64,000 bases of DNA. Origin: Alphaproteobacteria bacterium (GTDB lineage: Bacteria; Pseudomonadota; Alphaproteobacteria; Caulobacterales; Aquidulcibacteraceae). The notes under the pieces are model-generated. The model saw only the letters and a program-made list of their open reading frames with translations, was not told the DNA's origin and searched no databases. Positions 45,016-54,835 of the stretch are shown here, in pieces. The DNA is taken from assembly GCA_016124655.1 (NCBI GenBank), contig WGNI01000001.1, positions 434,001 to 498,000 of the forward strand. The letters are read 5' to 3'. The position numbers and the translations under genes were made by a program. Position 1 is the stretch's first letter. Each line of letters begins with the position of its first letter.

Positions 45016-46073
45016 AGCCGCGTCGCCCGCGCAGCCGCCGCGCAGGCGTCGGCTTCATCTGTGCCCTGCACAAAGGCGCGTATGGTCAACAGGCCGTCAT
45101 GGGGCGACAGATCCGGTGCAGCCCCGCACAAGGCGGGGGAAGCGTTCAACGCGCTCAAGAGCTCCTGCAACTCGATCTCGCTGCCCTGGATCGTTAACTG
45201 TGCGGTGAAGGTTTCCTCGGTGATGCGCCAGCTCTCGGGCGGCGGCGCGAACCGGTCCAGCGTCTCCAGCGCGTCGGCAAGCGCTGCGGGCGCACGGCTT
45301 GGCGGCGCGGCGAGCGCAAAGGCGCGCGCGGCCTGCTCGACGCCGCGCCGGGCGCGAAAAGCGCTGTCCTGCGCGTCTTGCTGCGTCATGGCGGCGAGCG
45401 CGCTCTCGGCGCGCTGCGCCGTCGATGATTGCCTTGCCGCGGCAGCGGCGAAGAACACGGCCACGACGAGGCCCGCCAACGCCAATGTGTGTAACGCCGT
45501 TTCCGCACTACGCCAGGTCCATGGACGCGCAATCAAGCCCTTGCGCCACGACTTCGTGCGGGAAAACGGAAGCTCGATCGGTTCGGGGGGCGCTGCAGGC
45601 GCGGTCGCCGCGTCATCATCGACGCTGAGCACGAAAGACGCCCAGGCCGCTTCGGTGAACGGCGCGCGCCGCCAGCTGGCCGCGCGCAACGCGCCGTCGC
45701 GCCAAAATTGCGCGTCGTATCCATCGATGCAGCGCGCCACGACCCATCCGTCCGCGGCCTCGCGCAGCAGCGCTTCCGGGACCGCCATGCGCATCTGCGC
45801 GGGCGTGAGGTCGGGCGTTTTCTCGCGTTCGATGCGCCACGCCGCTGCGCCGTACGCGGTGTGGACCAACACTGTCTCCGGGCCGGCGAGATCGGGATCG
45901 GAGTCGGCGAACACGCGCGCCGCACGGCGAACATCGCCGTCCGACAAACCCGGCGGCGCGAAAAACGGCTTGAAGCGGCACAGCGCACGGCTCACCGCGA
46001 TCGGGCCCGCGGCGTGCGCGCCCGTTTCGCCGTCCGCGCGCGTCAGCCCACTTTTTTCATCCAGGAGAAACAT
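45012..46073 (-). CDS. gspL: Type II secretion protein GspL
   Basis: 353 residues from the ATG at 46073 (GGGGAG upstream; a GTG at 46079 is too close to it). Cytoplasmic actin-like N-terminal region (about 180 residues), one transmembrane helix (TLALAGLVVAVFFAAAAA) and a periplasmic domain that would pair with GspM. Anchors the GspE ATPase to the inner membrane platform. Confidence 0.82.
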   Translation of the reverse strand: MFLLDEKSGLTRADGETGAHAAGPIAVSRALCRFKPFFAPPGLSDGDVRRAARVFADSDPDLAGPETVLVHTAYGAAAWRIEREKTPDLTPAQMRMAVPEALLREAADGWVVARCIDGYDAQFWRDGALRAASWRRAPFTEAAWASFVLSVDDDAATAPAAPPEPIELPFSRTKSWRKGLIARPWTWRSAETALHTLALAGLVVAVFFAAAAARQSSTAQRAESALAAMTQQDAQDSAFRARRGVEQAARAFALAAPPSRAPAALADALETLDRFAPPPESWRITEETFTAQLTIQGSEIELQELLSALNASPALCGAAPDLSPHDGLLTIRAFVQGTDEADACAAAARATRL

Positions 46074-47082
46074 CGTCACTCCCCGTGGATCGAAACGACA
46101 CGCCTGCGCTTGGTTCGATCAAAGTCTGCGCCACGGACGTGAACGGCGTTGCGTAAAGCGGACGCACATCGCCGATGCGTCCCAGCGTCAGGTGCGTCTC
46201 CAGCCACGGCGTTTGCGCATCGCTTTGGCGAATGGTCACGCGAAAGGCGCCGCCGGGGTGAAAGCCCACGCCCTGAACGGGCGCCGCGGCGGACAATTGC
46301 GCGCCAAGCGCGCTGTCGGCGCCAATGGGTTCAGCGGCGCGCTGCGCCAGGATATCGCGCGCCCTGCGCGCATCGCCCAACATGGCGGCCAGAACCGCCG
46401 GCGGCGCCGTGTTGATGTTGATCGGAGCGGACGCATTGAGCGCGGCGAGCCGCCGCAGCGCCCTGTCCTGCAGCGCCGGCGTCATGCTCTGGCGCCAGCC
46501 TTGTGCATCGAGCGCCTCAATGACGGAAACCAAGGGCGCGTTTTTCGCGTCAATGCTTTCGCGGCCTGAGCGTGCGCCCCGCCCGCGGGCGATATTGTCT
46601 TCGTCCACAAAGTCGCACAACGCATTGGCGAGTCTGTCCGGGCGTGGAGCGTCTTCGTTGCGCAGTGCGGATTCAATGAGCGCGGCGTCGCACGCATTGA
46701 CGTCAATCAGCCCCGCTTCGTCCTGAATTGAAACCACGAAGTCGCCGTCCATGAGGTGGCGTGCGCCATCCAGGCTGACGGCAATGGACCGGCCGCCCGC
46801 GGCGGAGCGCTGCGCCGACGCCTCAGCCATGCGCGCGCCTTCGGCGCCGCCGATCAGCAGCGCGCGATCGCCGATCGGCTCGGTCAACAACAGGAAACCG
46901 ATGCGCGCGGCCGCGCTGACCGCGTGCGCCTCGCGCTGCGCGCGCTCGCGCTCGTCGCCAACCAAGAGGGCCGCATTGTTCTGCGACTGCGCCGCGGCCA
47001 ACCATAGGATGGAGAGGACAGCGATCGCGCCGACCGCGGCCATCAACGCCCATCCGCGTTGCGTATCGATGGGCGCGGTCAT
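46057..47082 (-). CDS. gspK: Type II secretion minor pseudopilin GspK
   Basis: 341 residues from the ATG at 47082, overlapping gspJ by 4 bp. An N-terminal prepilin-like segment (QRGWALMAAVGAIAVLSILWL) precedes the large GspK domain (DVNACDAALIESALR, NINTAPPAVLAAML). The usual F or M after the cleaved Gly is W here, in TQRG-WALM. It caps the pseudopilus tip. Confidence 0.87.
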   Translation of the reverse strand: MTAPIDTQRGWALMAAVGAIAVLSILWLAAAQSQNNAALLVGDERERAQREAHAVSAAARIGFLLLTEPIGDRALLIGGAEGARMAEASAQRSAAGGRSIAVSLDGARHLMDGDFVVSIQDEAGLIDVNACDAALIESALRNEDAPRPDRLANALCDFVDEDNIARGRGARSGRESIDAKNAPLVSVIEALDAQGWRQSMTPALQDRALRRLAALNASAPININTAPPAVLAAMLGDARRARDILAQRAAEPIGADSALGAQLSAAAPVQGVGFHPGGAFRVTIRQSDAQTPWLETHLTLGRIGDVRPLYATPFTSVAQTLIEPSAGVSFRSTGSDDVSPG

Positions 47083-47672
47083 GGCGCAATGCTCGGGTCG
47101 CGCGACTGGGGCGCGACACGTCCTAGGGCCGCGACCCACACCACGCGCGGCGCGTCTGGGGGTGTCAGAACAAATCGGATCAAGCCGCCGGCTTCGTTGG
47201 CGGGCGCGGAATTGGCGCGCCAGACGGGCTCAGACGTGCGCGCGTAGGACAGCGCCGCTTCGCCCGCAGGCCATTGCGCGAGCGTGTGCGCGGCGCGGCC
47301 GTCCCCGGCGCAGACCAAGGCGCCCGCCTCGCCCGCGCGCTCGATGCGCAGGCTGACTGAGGCGTCGGCGCCGCGCGGCGCGCAAGGTCCGTCCTGTAAT
47401 GCGATTGCGGCGAACGCCGCTTGAGACGGGTTTCCGCGCAGCGCGGCGTCAGGGCGTGCAGACGACGCGATCTGGCGAAAAGCGCGTTCGCCCGCGGCCC
47501 ATTCGACGGACGCCGCCAAAGCTGCCGATCTCTGTGCGGCGTGACGCGCGGAGGCAGTCGTCAATGGATACACAAGCGCGGCGATCAGCGCGGTTAAGGT
47601 TACGACGATCAGCGCTTCGAGCATGGTCATGCCGCGCTGCGCGCGCGCGTTTCTATGGCGCTGCATCGCCAT
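47079..47672 (-). CDS. gspJ: Type II secretion minor pseudopilin GspJ
   Basis: 197 residues with the prepilin cleavage segment AQRG-MTMLEALIVVTL. The rest is a large beta-rich pseudopilin head. It is called J by size and position between gspG and gspK. Start overlaps the end of gspG by 20 bp. Confidence 0.82.
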   Translation of the reverse strand: MAMQRHRNARAQRGMTMLEALIVVTLTALIAALVYPLTTASARHAAQRSAALAASVEWAAGERAFRQIASSARPDAALRGNPSQAAFAAIALQDGPCAPRGADASVSLRIERAGEAGALVCAGDGRAAHTLAQWPAGEAALSYARTSEPVWRANSAPANEAGGLIRFVLTPPDAPRVVWVAALGRVAPQSRDPSIAP

Positions 47673-48129
47673 AGCGGATGTCTTCGCTCAGCCCGCGTCC
47701 GCCGGCGCGGCCGTCAGCGCCGTAGCTGAGAATGACAGGGCGGGCCTCGAGCGTTTGCGGCGGCGCATAGGTGTAGGGGCGGCCCCATGGATCGTCGGGA
47801 ATGTCGCCGTCGAGATATGGGCCCTGCCAGTAGGCGCCGGCGTCGCGATCTGAAGCCGGCGCTGCGACGAGCGCGCTCAAACCCTCCGTGTCGGTGGGGT
47901 ATCGGCCGACATCCATGCGGAACGCGTCGAGCGCGGATCCGAATGCGCGCAATTGAACGCGCGCGGCCGTCACCTTGGAGCGATCCAACTGAGTCAACAA
48001 TCGAGGGCCGATCAGCGCTGCCGCCATGGCGATAATCGTCAATACGATCAGCACTTCGAGAAGCGTATAACCGCTTTCGTTGCGGCGCCGCGCGCGCAGC
48101 TCGGCGTGTGCAGGCTTGGCCAATTTCAA
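47653..48129 (-). CDS. gspG: Type II secretion major pseudopilin GspG
   Basis: 158 residues. The prepilin motif NESG-YTLLEVLIVLTII and the GspG C-terminal motifs GRYPTDTEGLSAL, GPYLDGDIPDDPWGRPYTY and SYGADGRAGG are diagnostic. The start is a TTG (48129), with a second TTG at 48123 better spaced from AAGGGG. It is the main pilin of the pseudopilus and heads the minus-strand operon. Confidence 0.93.
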   Translation of the reverse strand: MKLAKPAHAELRARRRNESGYTLLEVLIVLTIIAMAAALIGPRLLTQLDRSKVTAARVQLRAFGSALDAFRMDVGRYPTDTEGLSALVAAPASDRDAGAYWQGPYLDGDIPDDPWGRPYTYAPPQTLEARPVILSYGADGRAGGRGLSEDIRYGDAAP

Positions 48130-48284
48130 TGCCCCTTGCGCTTTGTGGTAGCGGAAATCCTGTCACGTCCGCAGCGCAGTCGCCACCCTGGAGAAGCAGC
48201 GTCCTGCGCTCGCCTGAACGATGAAAGCGCTCCGCTTGACGGCAACCCACGGCAGGGTCCTTGCTTGTCTGATCTTTCAACTGC
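48130..48284 (+). promoter_or_regulatory. Divergent promoter region of the two gsp operons
   Basis: 155 bp between the TTG of gspG and the ATG of gspE; it must carry both operon promoters. I see no clear operator. Confidence 0.5.
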
Positions 48285-49895
48285 ATGCGGGTGAATATCG
48301 TGCCGGCACTGGCGCAATGGCTAAGCGATGCACGCTTGATTTCGCCCGCGGACGCGGATCGCGCGCGAACGCTGTCGGCGATGACGGGCGAACCGCTCGG
48401 CCAGGCGCTGGTGCGCTCCGGCGCGATTGTGGAATCCGATCTTTTGCGCGCCATCGCCGCGCGCACCGGATTGCCCTTCCTGACGGCCGCGGCGGCGCCG
48501 AGCCTTGAGGCGGTGCGCTCAGCGATAGCCGCGTTCAAGGGCGCGGAGGCCTGGTTCGCGGAGCGCCTCATCATCGCGTGGCGCAACGACGCGGCGGCGG
48601 GCGGCGCGCTGTGCTTCGCCGGTCCCCGGCTTTATGAGGCGGCCATTCAGGAGGAAGCTGAAAAACGCGCGCAAGAGCCGGCGCTCTATCATCTCATCAG
48701 CTCCATGGACGTGAACGCGATCCTGTCGCGGCTGAATTTGTCGGCGGCAGGCGATGCGGGCGGCGGCGCGGACCTGCGCGATCTCGCGGAATCCACGCCG
48801 ATCATTGATCTGGTCAATTCCGTGCTGGCGGACGCGCATGCGCGGCGCGCGTCGGACGTGCATTTCGAACCGTTCGAGGATCATGTTTCAGTGCGCGTGC
48901 GGGTCGACGGCGTTTTGTCAGAAACGCGGCGCGCGCCGCGGGATACGCTGAACGCCATCGCGTCGCGGATCAAAATTCTGTCGGGCATGGACATCGCCGA
49001 GCGCCGCCTGCCCCAGGACGGGCGCCAGCAAATTCGCCTGCTGGGAGCCGACATCGACGTGCGCGTCTCGACGCTGCCGACGGCATGGGGTGAGTCGATC
49101 GTGGTGCGCCTCCTCGGGAATGTGGACGTCATTCCCGAGCTCGACGGACTTGGCCTCACCGCCGATCAGACCGCGGCCTTGCAGGGCGCGCTGAACCGGC
49201 CCGACGGCATGATCCTCGTCACGGGGCCGACCGGTTCGGGCAAGACCACAACCGTGTATCGGCTGCTGCGCGAGCTCAACAATGGCGTGCGCAAGATCAT
49301 CACGATTGAAGATCCGGTCGAATTCAACCTGCCCGGCGTGCTGCAAATGGCGGCGCGGCCGGACATCGAGCTTGGCTTTGCGCAGGGCCTGCGCTCGATC
49401 CTGCGCCAGGACCCCGATGTCATCTTCATCGGCGAAATTCGCGACGCCGAGACGGCGCGCACTGCGGTGCAGGCGGCGATGACGGGGCATCTGGTGATTT
49501 CGACGCTGCACACGAACAGCGCATTCGGCGCCATCCTGCGGCTGTGGGATCTGGGCGTTGAGCCCTTCCTGCTCGCCGACACGCTGCGGTGCCTGGTCGG
49601 GCAGCGCCTGCTGCGACGCACCTGCGCGCAGTGCTGCGGCGACCCGGAGCGCATGCGCACCTGCGCGGCGTGCGGGCAGAGCGGACGCCAAGGACGCATT
49701 GGCGTGTTCGAGGTCGCCGCGATCACGCGCGACTTGCAGGACGCGATCCGGCGCAGGGAAAGCGAAGCCGGTTTGACCGCGATCGCTGCACACGCTGGCT
49801 TCATCGATCTGCGCGCGCGCGCCGCCGAGATCGTCAGCGCGGGCGTCTCCGCGCCGGAAGAGGCTGCGCGCGTGTTCGGCGCCGCCTCGCCATGA
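48285..49895 (+). CDS. gspE: Type II secretion ATPase GspE
   Basis: 536 residues. N-terminal GspE/PilB domain (SDARLISPADADRARTL), then the ATPase: Walker A GPTGSGKTTT (about 314-323), IEDPVEF, Walker B VIFIGEIRD (about 379) and TLHTNSA. A tetracysteine zinc module (CAQCC ... CAAC) sits near 449-467. It powers the pseudopilus and heads the plus-strand operon gspE-F-O-I. Stop overlaps gspF by ATGA. Confidence 0.95.
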   Translation: MRVNIVPALAQWLSDARLISPADADRARTLSAMTGEPLGQALVRSGAIVESDLLRAIAARTGLPFLTAAAAPSLEAVRSAIAAFKGAEAWFAERLIIAWRNDAAAGGALCFAGPRLYEAAIQEEAEKRAQEPALYHLISSMDVNAILSRLNLSAAGDAGGGADLRDLAESTPIIDLVNSVLADAHARRASDVHFEPFEDHVSVRVRVDGVLSETRRAPRDTLNAIASRIKILSGMDIAERRLPQDGRQQIRLLGADIDVRVSTLPTAWGESIVVRLLGNVDVIPELDGLGLTADQTAALQGALNRPDGMILVTGPTGSGKTTTVYRLLRELNNGVRKIITIEDPVEFNLPGVLQMAARPDIELGFAQGLRSILRQDPDVIFIGEIRDAETARTAVQAAMTGHLVISTLHTNSAFGAILRLWDLGVEPFLLADTLRCLVGQRLLRRTCAQCCGDPERMRTCAACGQSGRQGRIGVFEVAAITRDLQDAIRRRESEAGLTAIAAHAGFIDLRARAAEIVSAGVSAPEEAARVFGAASP

Positions 49896-51103
49896 TAGAG
49901 CGCCGGTTCAGCTATCGGGCCCGGACCGCGTCAGGGCGGCCGATCACCGGCGTGACGCGCGCGGCCACGCGCGCGGAGGCTCTGCGCCACTTGAACGCGC
50001 AGGCGCTGGCGCCAACGGATCTGCGCGAGACCGCGGAACCGGGTTTGCGTGCCGGCAGCGGGGGCAATGCGCGCGCGGACGCGGCGATCGTTCTGCAGCA
50101 ACTCGCCGCGCTGATCGGCGCCGGCGTAGAATTGCTCGAAGCGTTGGAGACGATCGCGCAATCGCTGGACGCCCGGCCAATTGCGGCGCCGCTGCGCGCG
50201 ATTGCCGGCGCACTGCGCGCGGGCGACGATTTCTCCAATGCGCTTGCGACCTACGCCCCGTTCTATCCAGGCTATGTGCATGCGCTGGTGCGCGCCGCAG
50301 AACGCAGCGGGGCGCTTGCGCAAACGTTGCGGGAGTGCGCCGATCAAATCACGACCGACGACGCCATTCGCCGCGACATCCGCAACGCCCTGATCTATCC
50401 GCTGTTCCTGCTGGCGTCCGGCGGCGCAGCGGTGCTGTTTCTTCTGACCGCGATCGTTCCACGCTTTGCGGACATGTTGACGGCGATGCGCGCAACGGCG
50501 ACAGGCCTCGGCGCGGTTGTGCTCGGCGCCAGCGCCTCAATCAACGACCATCCCCTGCTGGCGTTTGGCGGGCTGGCGGGATTAATCGCGGGCGCAACGC
50601 TTCTGCTGCAATCGCGCCAGGTTCAGGACGCGCTGCGGGACAGTTTCGCCACGACGCCGGGAGTACGCACGCTTTATCTGTCGCGCGTGCGCCATGCCTG
50701 GGCGCGGATCATGGCGCTTTCGCTTTCGGCCGGCGTCGGCATTCTGGAGGCCAATGACATCGCGTCAGGCGCGATCTCCTCGCCGGCGCTGCGCGCGAAA
50801 GTGCGGGGCGCCAATGCGTCGCTGCGAGCCGGAGGCATGATCGACGAGAGCTTCGCGCACGCTTCCGCCGTGTCCGTCGTGGACGCAAGCCTTCTGCGCG
50901 CGGGGCAACGCTCCGGCGCGCTGGCGCACATGTTCGCCATCGTCTCACAGCGCAATGGCGATGTCTTTCGCACCGCGCTCAAGCGCTTCACCGCCATCAT
51001 CGAACCGGTCGCCACCGCAATGGTGGCTGCGGGCATCGGCGTGATTGTGCTGGGTCTCGTGTCTGCGCTGGTGAGCGTCTATGAGGGCGTGGGGCAGCCA
51101 TGA
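49892..51103 (+). CDS. gspF: Type II secretion inner-membrane platform GspF
   Basis: 403 residues from the ATG at 49892. Two T2SSF domains (AALIGAGVELLEALETIA and LSAGVGILEANDIAS) each followed by hydrophobic helices. The family's central TMs are present (LIYPLFLLASGGAAVLFLLTAIVPRF). Confidence 0.93.
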   Translation: MIERRFSYRARTASGRPITGVTRAATRAEALRHLNAQALAPTDLRETAEPGLRAGSGGNARADAAIVLQQLAALIGAGVELLEALETIAQSLDARPIAAPLRAIAGALRAGDDFSNALATYAPFYPGYVHALVRAAERSGALAQTLRECADQITTDDAIRRDIRNALIYPLFLLASGGAAVLFLLTAIVPRFADMLTAMRATATGLGAVVLGASASINDHPLLAFGGLAGLIAGATLLLQSRQVQDALRDSFATTPGVRTLYLSRVRHAWARIMALSLSAGVGILEANDIASGAISSPALRAKVRGANASLRAGGMIDESFAHASAVSVVDASLLRAGQRSGALAHMFAIVSQRNGDVFRTALKRFTAIIEPVATAMVAAGIGVIVLGLVSALVSVYEGVGQP

Positions 51104-51702
51104 CGCTTGACGCAGGCCTCACGTTTGCGGCGCTGGCGCTGACGATCCTCGCCTTTCTGGACTGGCGCGGCTGGTCCCTCGTGCGCGCGGTCTGCATCGT
51201 CATTGGCATTTATGGCGCGGGGCTGGCGATGCTGAGCGCGCTGGGCGTCCCGGCGGCCGCCGCGGCTGCATTCGCAGGTCTGCTTGTGGTGTGCGTTGCG
51301 GTGTTCGACATCGACCGCGCGCATCATGTCATTCCCGATACGCTCGTGCTGGCGATGATCGCACTGGCGTTTACGCCGATCGGCGCGGCTGCGCCGCTTG
51401 AGGCAATTGCATCCGCGCTGGCGCTGTCGGGACTGTTTTTCGGCGTGCGCCAAGCCTTGAAGCGCGGGCCGGAAGACGATCCGCTGGGATTGGGCGACGT
51501 CAAGCTTGCCGGCGGCATGGGCGCCCTGCTCGGTCTTCAGCCCGCGCTCTTGGCCGTCGCCATCGCGGGCGCTGCCACATTGCTGGCGCTAACTGCGCTG
51601 CGCGTGCGTCCGGCGGGTGGATCGTTGTCGGGCGCGCCGTTCGGCGTGGCACTGGCGCCGGCGTGCGCGTTCATGGCGGCGCTGCAGCTGGCGCCCGCAT
51701 GA
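51100..51702 (+). CDS. gspO: Prepilin peptidase (A24, GspO-type), no methylase domain
   Basis: 200 residues, all membrane helices. The two catalytic aspartates are in FDIDRAHHVIPD and GLGDVKLAGG. The N-terminal Cys-rich methyltransferase domain of PulO/XcpA (normal length 270-290) is absent, as in short CpaA-like peptidases. It processes the pseudopilins of this system. Overlaps gspF and gspI by ATGA. Confidence 0.88.
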   Translation: MTLDAGLTFAALALTILAFLDWRGWSLVRAVCIVIGIYGAGLAMLSALGVPAAAAAAFAGLLVVCVAVFDIDRAHHVIPDTLVLAMIALAFTPIGAAAPLEAIASALALSGLFFGVRQALKRGPEDDPLGLGDVKLAGGMGALLGLQPALLAVAIAGAATLLALTALRVRPAGGSLSGAPFGVALAPACAFMAALQLAPA

Positions 51703-52127
51703 GGCCATCGGCGCGAATTTCCGGGTTCACGCTGATGGAGGCGTTGCTGGCGCTGATGTTGCTGGCTTTGTGTCTGACGCCGCTTTTGGCGCTGCAGGAT
51801 AGCTTCAATCGGCGCACCGCGCAGACGCTGGAGGCCGCAGCGGACGCAAGCCTGATGCGCAGCGCGCTCGCCGTGTTGGACGAAGTTAACCCGACCGACA
51901 CGCCGCGCGGCGAAATCGCACTGGCGCCGGATCTGAGCGTGCGCTGGACGGCGGTTGCGCGCACGCCGTTCAAAGAGACGCTCAACGCTGAGTCCGAAAC
52001 CGGGCGGTATGAAGTCGCGCTCTATTCCGTTCGCGTCGATATCATCGCCGCGCGTGCGCAAACCCGAAGGTTCGAGATCGACAAGATCGGATGGCGCATG
52101 GCCGCGCGCGCAGACGCGACGCGCTAA
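51699..52127 (+). CDS. gspI: Type II secretion minor pseudopilin GspI
   Basis: 142 residues. Prepilin motif ISG-FTLMEALLALMLLALC and a short head; the small size fits GspI. It is separated from gspG/J/K, which are on the opposite strand. It begins with an ATG that overlaps the prepilin peptidase stop. Confidence 0.78.
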   Translation: MRPSARISGFTLMEALLALMLLALCLTPLLALQDSFNRRTAQTLEAAADASLMRSALAVLDEVNPTDTPRGEIALAPDLSVRWTAVARTPFKETLNAESETGRYEVALYSVRVDIIAARAQTRRFEIDKIGWRMAARADATR

Positions 52128-52146
52128 TCAGCTCCACACGCACACT

Positions 52147-53502
52147 TCACCAGCGGCCAATGCGCGCCAAGATTCCGTTGTCTCGGCCCTCGCGGCCGTT
52201 CAAGCGCGGCCCGAGTTTGCCAATGCTGGAGAGCAGCGCGCGCTCGGCGACCATGGCGTCGCGATCGGCTTCGTGGGTGGCGATCCGCGCATTGATCAAT
52301 TCCTGCTCCTGGTTGAGCACGTCGATCATGCTGCGTTCGCCGAGTTGCTGTTCGCGTTGAAACCCGGCGCTGGCGCGTTGCGCCGCTTCCAGCCGCGCGA
52401 TGGATTCGTTCTGGCGCTGACGCGCCTCCGACAGCGTAAACCAGGATACCGTCACGCGCTCATGCACGCGGCGCTGGGTTTCAGCCAGTTCGAAGCGCGA
52501 GGCGTTGCGCAGGTGCCGCTGTTGGCGGGTGCGGGCGCGCACCGAACCGCCGGAAAAGAACGGCACCGTGACGCGCACGCCGACGGAGTTTTCGTGCTGT
52601 TCGGTAAAGTCGGAAGGACCGACCACATCGAACCGGCTGTTGCCGGTCTCCAGCGTGATGCGCAAGCGGCCTTCGCTGGCCGCGTTGTCGACGGAGGCTT
52701 CGCTGAACACGACATTGGCGATCGCGGCGCGGATGGCGGGGTGCTCTGACTGCGCTACGTCGATGGCCTCATCCAATGTCGCGGGCAAATTCTCCAGCGG
52801 CGCGGGCTCTGGAAGATCGCCGGGCGGAAAGCCAACGATGCGTTGATAGGTTTGGCTCGCCTCCACGAGCGCCAGCCGGGCGCGTGTGCGGTCCGCGCGG
52901 GCGAGCGCCAGACGGGATTCAGCTTGCGCCACATCGGTGCGCGTCAAAAACCCCTCGCGCTGGTTGGCGGAGGCGAACGCGACCTGGTCGCGCAGATTGT
53001 CGATCAGGTCTTCCTGGGCTTCGACGACTTGGCGCGCAAACCGCGTCTGGCCGTAGGCGCGGGCGAGATCGAGCAAGACGACCTGCGCCTGATCCTGATA
53101 GGTGGCGATCCCGGAAGCGACCTGCGCACGCGCCTGGCGTGTTGCGGTCCATACACGCCCGGAGCCGAACAGCAGGGTCGACGTGTTGACCGAGGCGATC
53201 CAGTATTCGGGCTGATCGCGGATATCGAACGCAAGACGCTGTTCGCTGCGATCGATGTCCAGCATCTGCGCATCGAACGAGATTTGCGGCAGCGCTTCAG
53301 ACCACGCCAGCGGCGAGAGTTCGCGCACGGCCTCCAATTGCTCCCGCGCCGCGGCGAGGCTGGGGCTTTCGGCGAGCACGATCGCTTCGGCTTCTTCGAG
53401 CGTTTCCGCGTCGGCCTCTTCGCGGGCGCCCCACAATATGAATGCTGTCGCCAGCAGCAGCAGGCGCGCAAATCGTTTCGATGATCTCGAATTAACTTTC
53501 AC
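52147..53502 (-). CDS. tolC: TolC family outer membrane channel
   Basis: About 451 residues. Signal peptide (FARLLLLATAFILWGAREEADA), then the two TolC repeats: long alternating helices with DLARAYGQTRFARQVVEAQ and AEHNS-like VERVTVSW. I chose the GTG at 53502 (an upstream TTG at 53529 is possible), overlapping hlyD by 11 bp. It forms the outer-membrane conduit of the adjacent type I exporter. Confidence 0.87.
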   Translation of the reverse strand: MKVNSRSSKRFARLLLLATAFILWGAREEADAETLEEAEAIVLAESPSLAAAREQLEAVRELSPLAWSEALPQISFDAQMLDIDRSEQRLAFDIRDQPEYWIASVNTSTLLFGSGRVWTATRQARAQVASGIATYQDQAQVVLLDLARAYGQTRFARQVVEAQEDLIDNLRDQVAFASANQREGFLTRTDVAQAESRLALARADRTRARLALVEASQTYQRIVGFPPGDLPEPAPLENLPATLDEAIDVAQSEHPAIRAAIANVVFSEASVDNAASEGRLRITLETGNSRFDVVGPSDFTEQHENSVGVRVTVPFFSGGSVRARTRQQRHLRNASRFELAETQRRVHERVTVSWFTLSEARQRQNESIARLEAAQRASAGFQREQQLGERSMIDVLNQEQELINARIATHEADRDAMVAERALLSSIGKLGPRLNGREGRDNGILARIGRW

Positions 53503-54835
53503 GGAACGAAACCCAGACCGACTGTTCAAGCGGCTCGATGAGATATTGCAGCGCCGTGCGCTTGCGCAGCGGGATCACCGCTTCGGCGGGCAGCCCTGGC
53601 GAGAGATCAAGATCGGTGCGGCCCGAGCGTGCAGCGATGCGTTGAATTTCGGCGCGCGGCACGCGAATCACGGCTTCGAAATAGGGTTGGCCCGTGCGCT
53701 CGTCCTCCAGCCTGTCGGCGGAGATGCGCTCCACGGCGCCGCGGACGGTCTGCATGTTGCGGCCTTCGAACGCTGCGAGGCGAACATTGGCGATCTGGCC
53801 TTCGCGCACATTGTCGGCGTCCATCGGGCGCACGCGCACCGAAAGGATCAGGTCCCGCTCGGCCGGCACGATGTCGAGAATGCGCTCGCCGGGCTGCACG
53901 ACGGCGCCTTCGTTAAACACGCTCAGGCCGACAACGCGCCCGCCAACGGAGGCGCGCACGCGGGATCGCTCCAATTGCTCGCGCACCGATTGGAGACGCG
54001 GCGCCACTTCGGCAAGCTGGGTGTCCACCACACGCAATTCCTGGGCGATCTGCTGGGAGCGTTCTTCGGTAATGACCACCGATTGCAGCCGCGCTTCGCC
54101 CACGCCTTCGCGCGCCTGCTCGATCAGGCCGCGCAATTCCGCGCGGCGGCCGACGAGTTCTGCAGCGGTCCGCTCTGCGGCGCGCACGCGCGATTCCGCA
54201 GCGTAGCCTTCCGCGGCCAAGGTGCGCAGGCCGTCCAGCTCGCGTTGCACCAGCGCCGATTGAGAATCCAGCGAGGCGATCTGTTCGTGATAGCCGGTAA
54301 TGCGGGCATCGAGCTGCAATTGGCGCTGCGATTGCACCGCAGTCTGCGCGTAGACGGCGGAGCGACGCGCCCGCAATTCCCGCGACTGGCGCGTGAGCAC
54401 GGCGTCGGCGATTTCGCGATATTCCGGCGCCAAAGTCGCCCAAGCGGCGGGACGCGCTATCGAAGAGCGCCCTGCGCTTTCGGCGATCAGCCGTGCGCGG
54501 GATGCCTCCAATTCGATCGATTGAACCGCCAGCGCGCGTTCCTGCGCGGCGAGCTCCACCGCTGCGAGCTCGACTAGGATCTGTCCTTCGACGACATCAT
54601 CGCCTTCACGTACAAAGTGGCTGGAGATCACGCCGCCGTCTCGATGCTGCACAACCACGCGGCTGCCCGCGAGTTTCACTTCGCCGGCGGCGACAACGCC
54701 AGCGTCCAGCGGCGCGGTGGCCGCCCAGGCGCCCAGTCCGCCGAAGAATGCAACGATCGCAATCAGCGCCGCGCGGCCTTCGCGCCAGGGATTGTCGTCG
54801 ATGGCGTCCTTTAAGGCCATGCGTGAACCGCTCAT
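53492..54835 (-). CDS. HlyD/PrtE family membrane fusion protein
   Basis: 447 residues. One N-terminal TM (ALIAIVAFFGGLGAWAA), a lipoyl half-motif (VVQHRDGGVISSHFVREGDDV), a long coiled-coil hairpin (about 100-290), a second half-motif (VRASVGGRVVGLSVFNEGAVVQPG) and a C-terminal beta-barrel/AP domain. It starts at an ATG overlapping the ABC gene stop by 4 bp. It connects the ABC transporter to TolC. Confidence 0.92.
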   Translation of the reverse strand: MSGSRMALKDAIDDNPWREGRAALIAIVAFFGGLGAWAATAPLDAGVVAAGEVKLAGSRVVVQHRDGGVISSHFVREGDDVVEGQILVELAAVELAAQERALAVQSIELEASRARLIAESAGRSSIARPAAWATLAPEYREIADAVLTRQSRELRARRSAVYAQTAVQSQRQLQLDARITGYHEQIASLDSQSALVQRELDGLRTLAAEGYAAESRVRAAERTAAELVGRRAELRGLIEQAREGVGEARLQSVVITEERSQQIAQELRVVDTQLAEVAPRLQSVREQLERSRVRASVGGRVVGLSVFNEGAVVQPGERILDIVPAERDLILSVRVRPMDADNVREGQIANVRLAAFEGRNMQTVRGAVERISADRLEDERTGQPYFEAVIRVPRAEIQRIAARSGRTDLDLSPGLPAEAVIPLRKRTALQYLIEPLEQSVWVSFRES

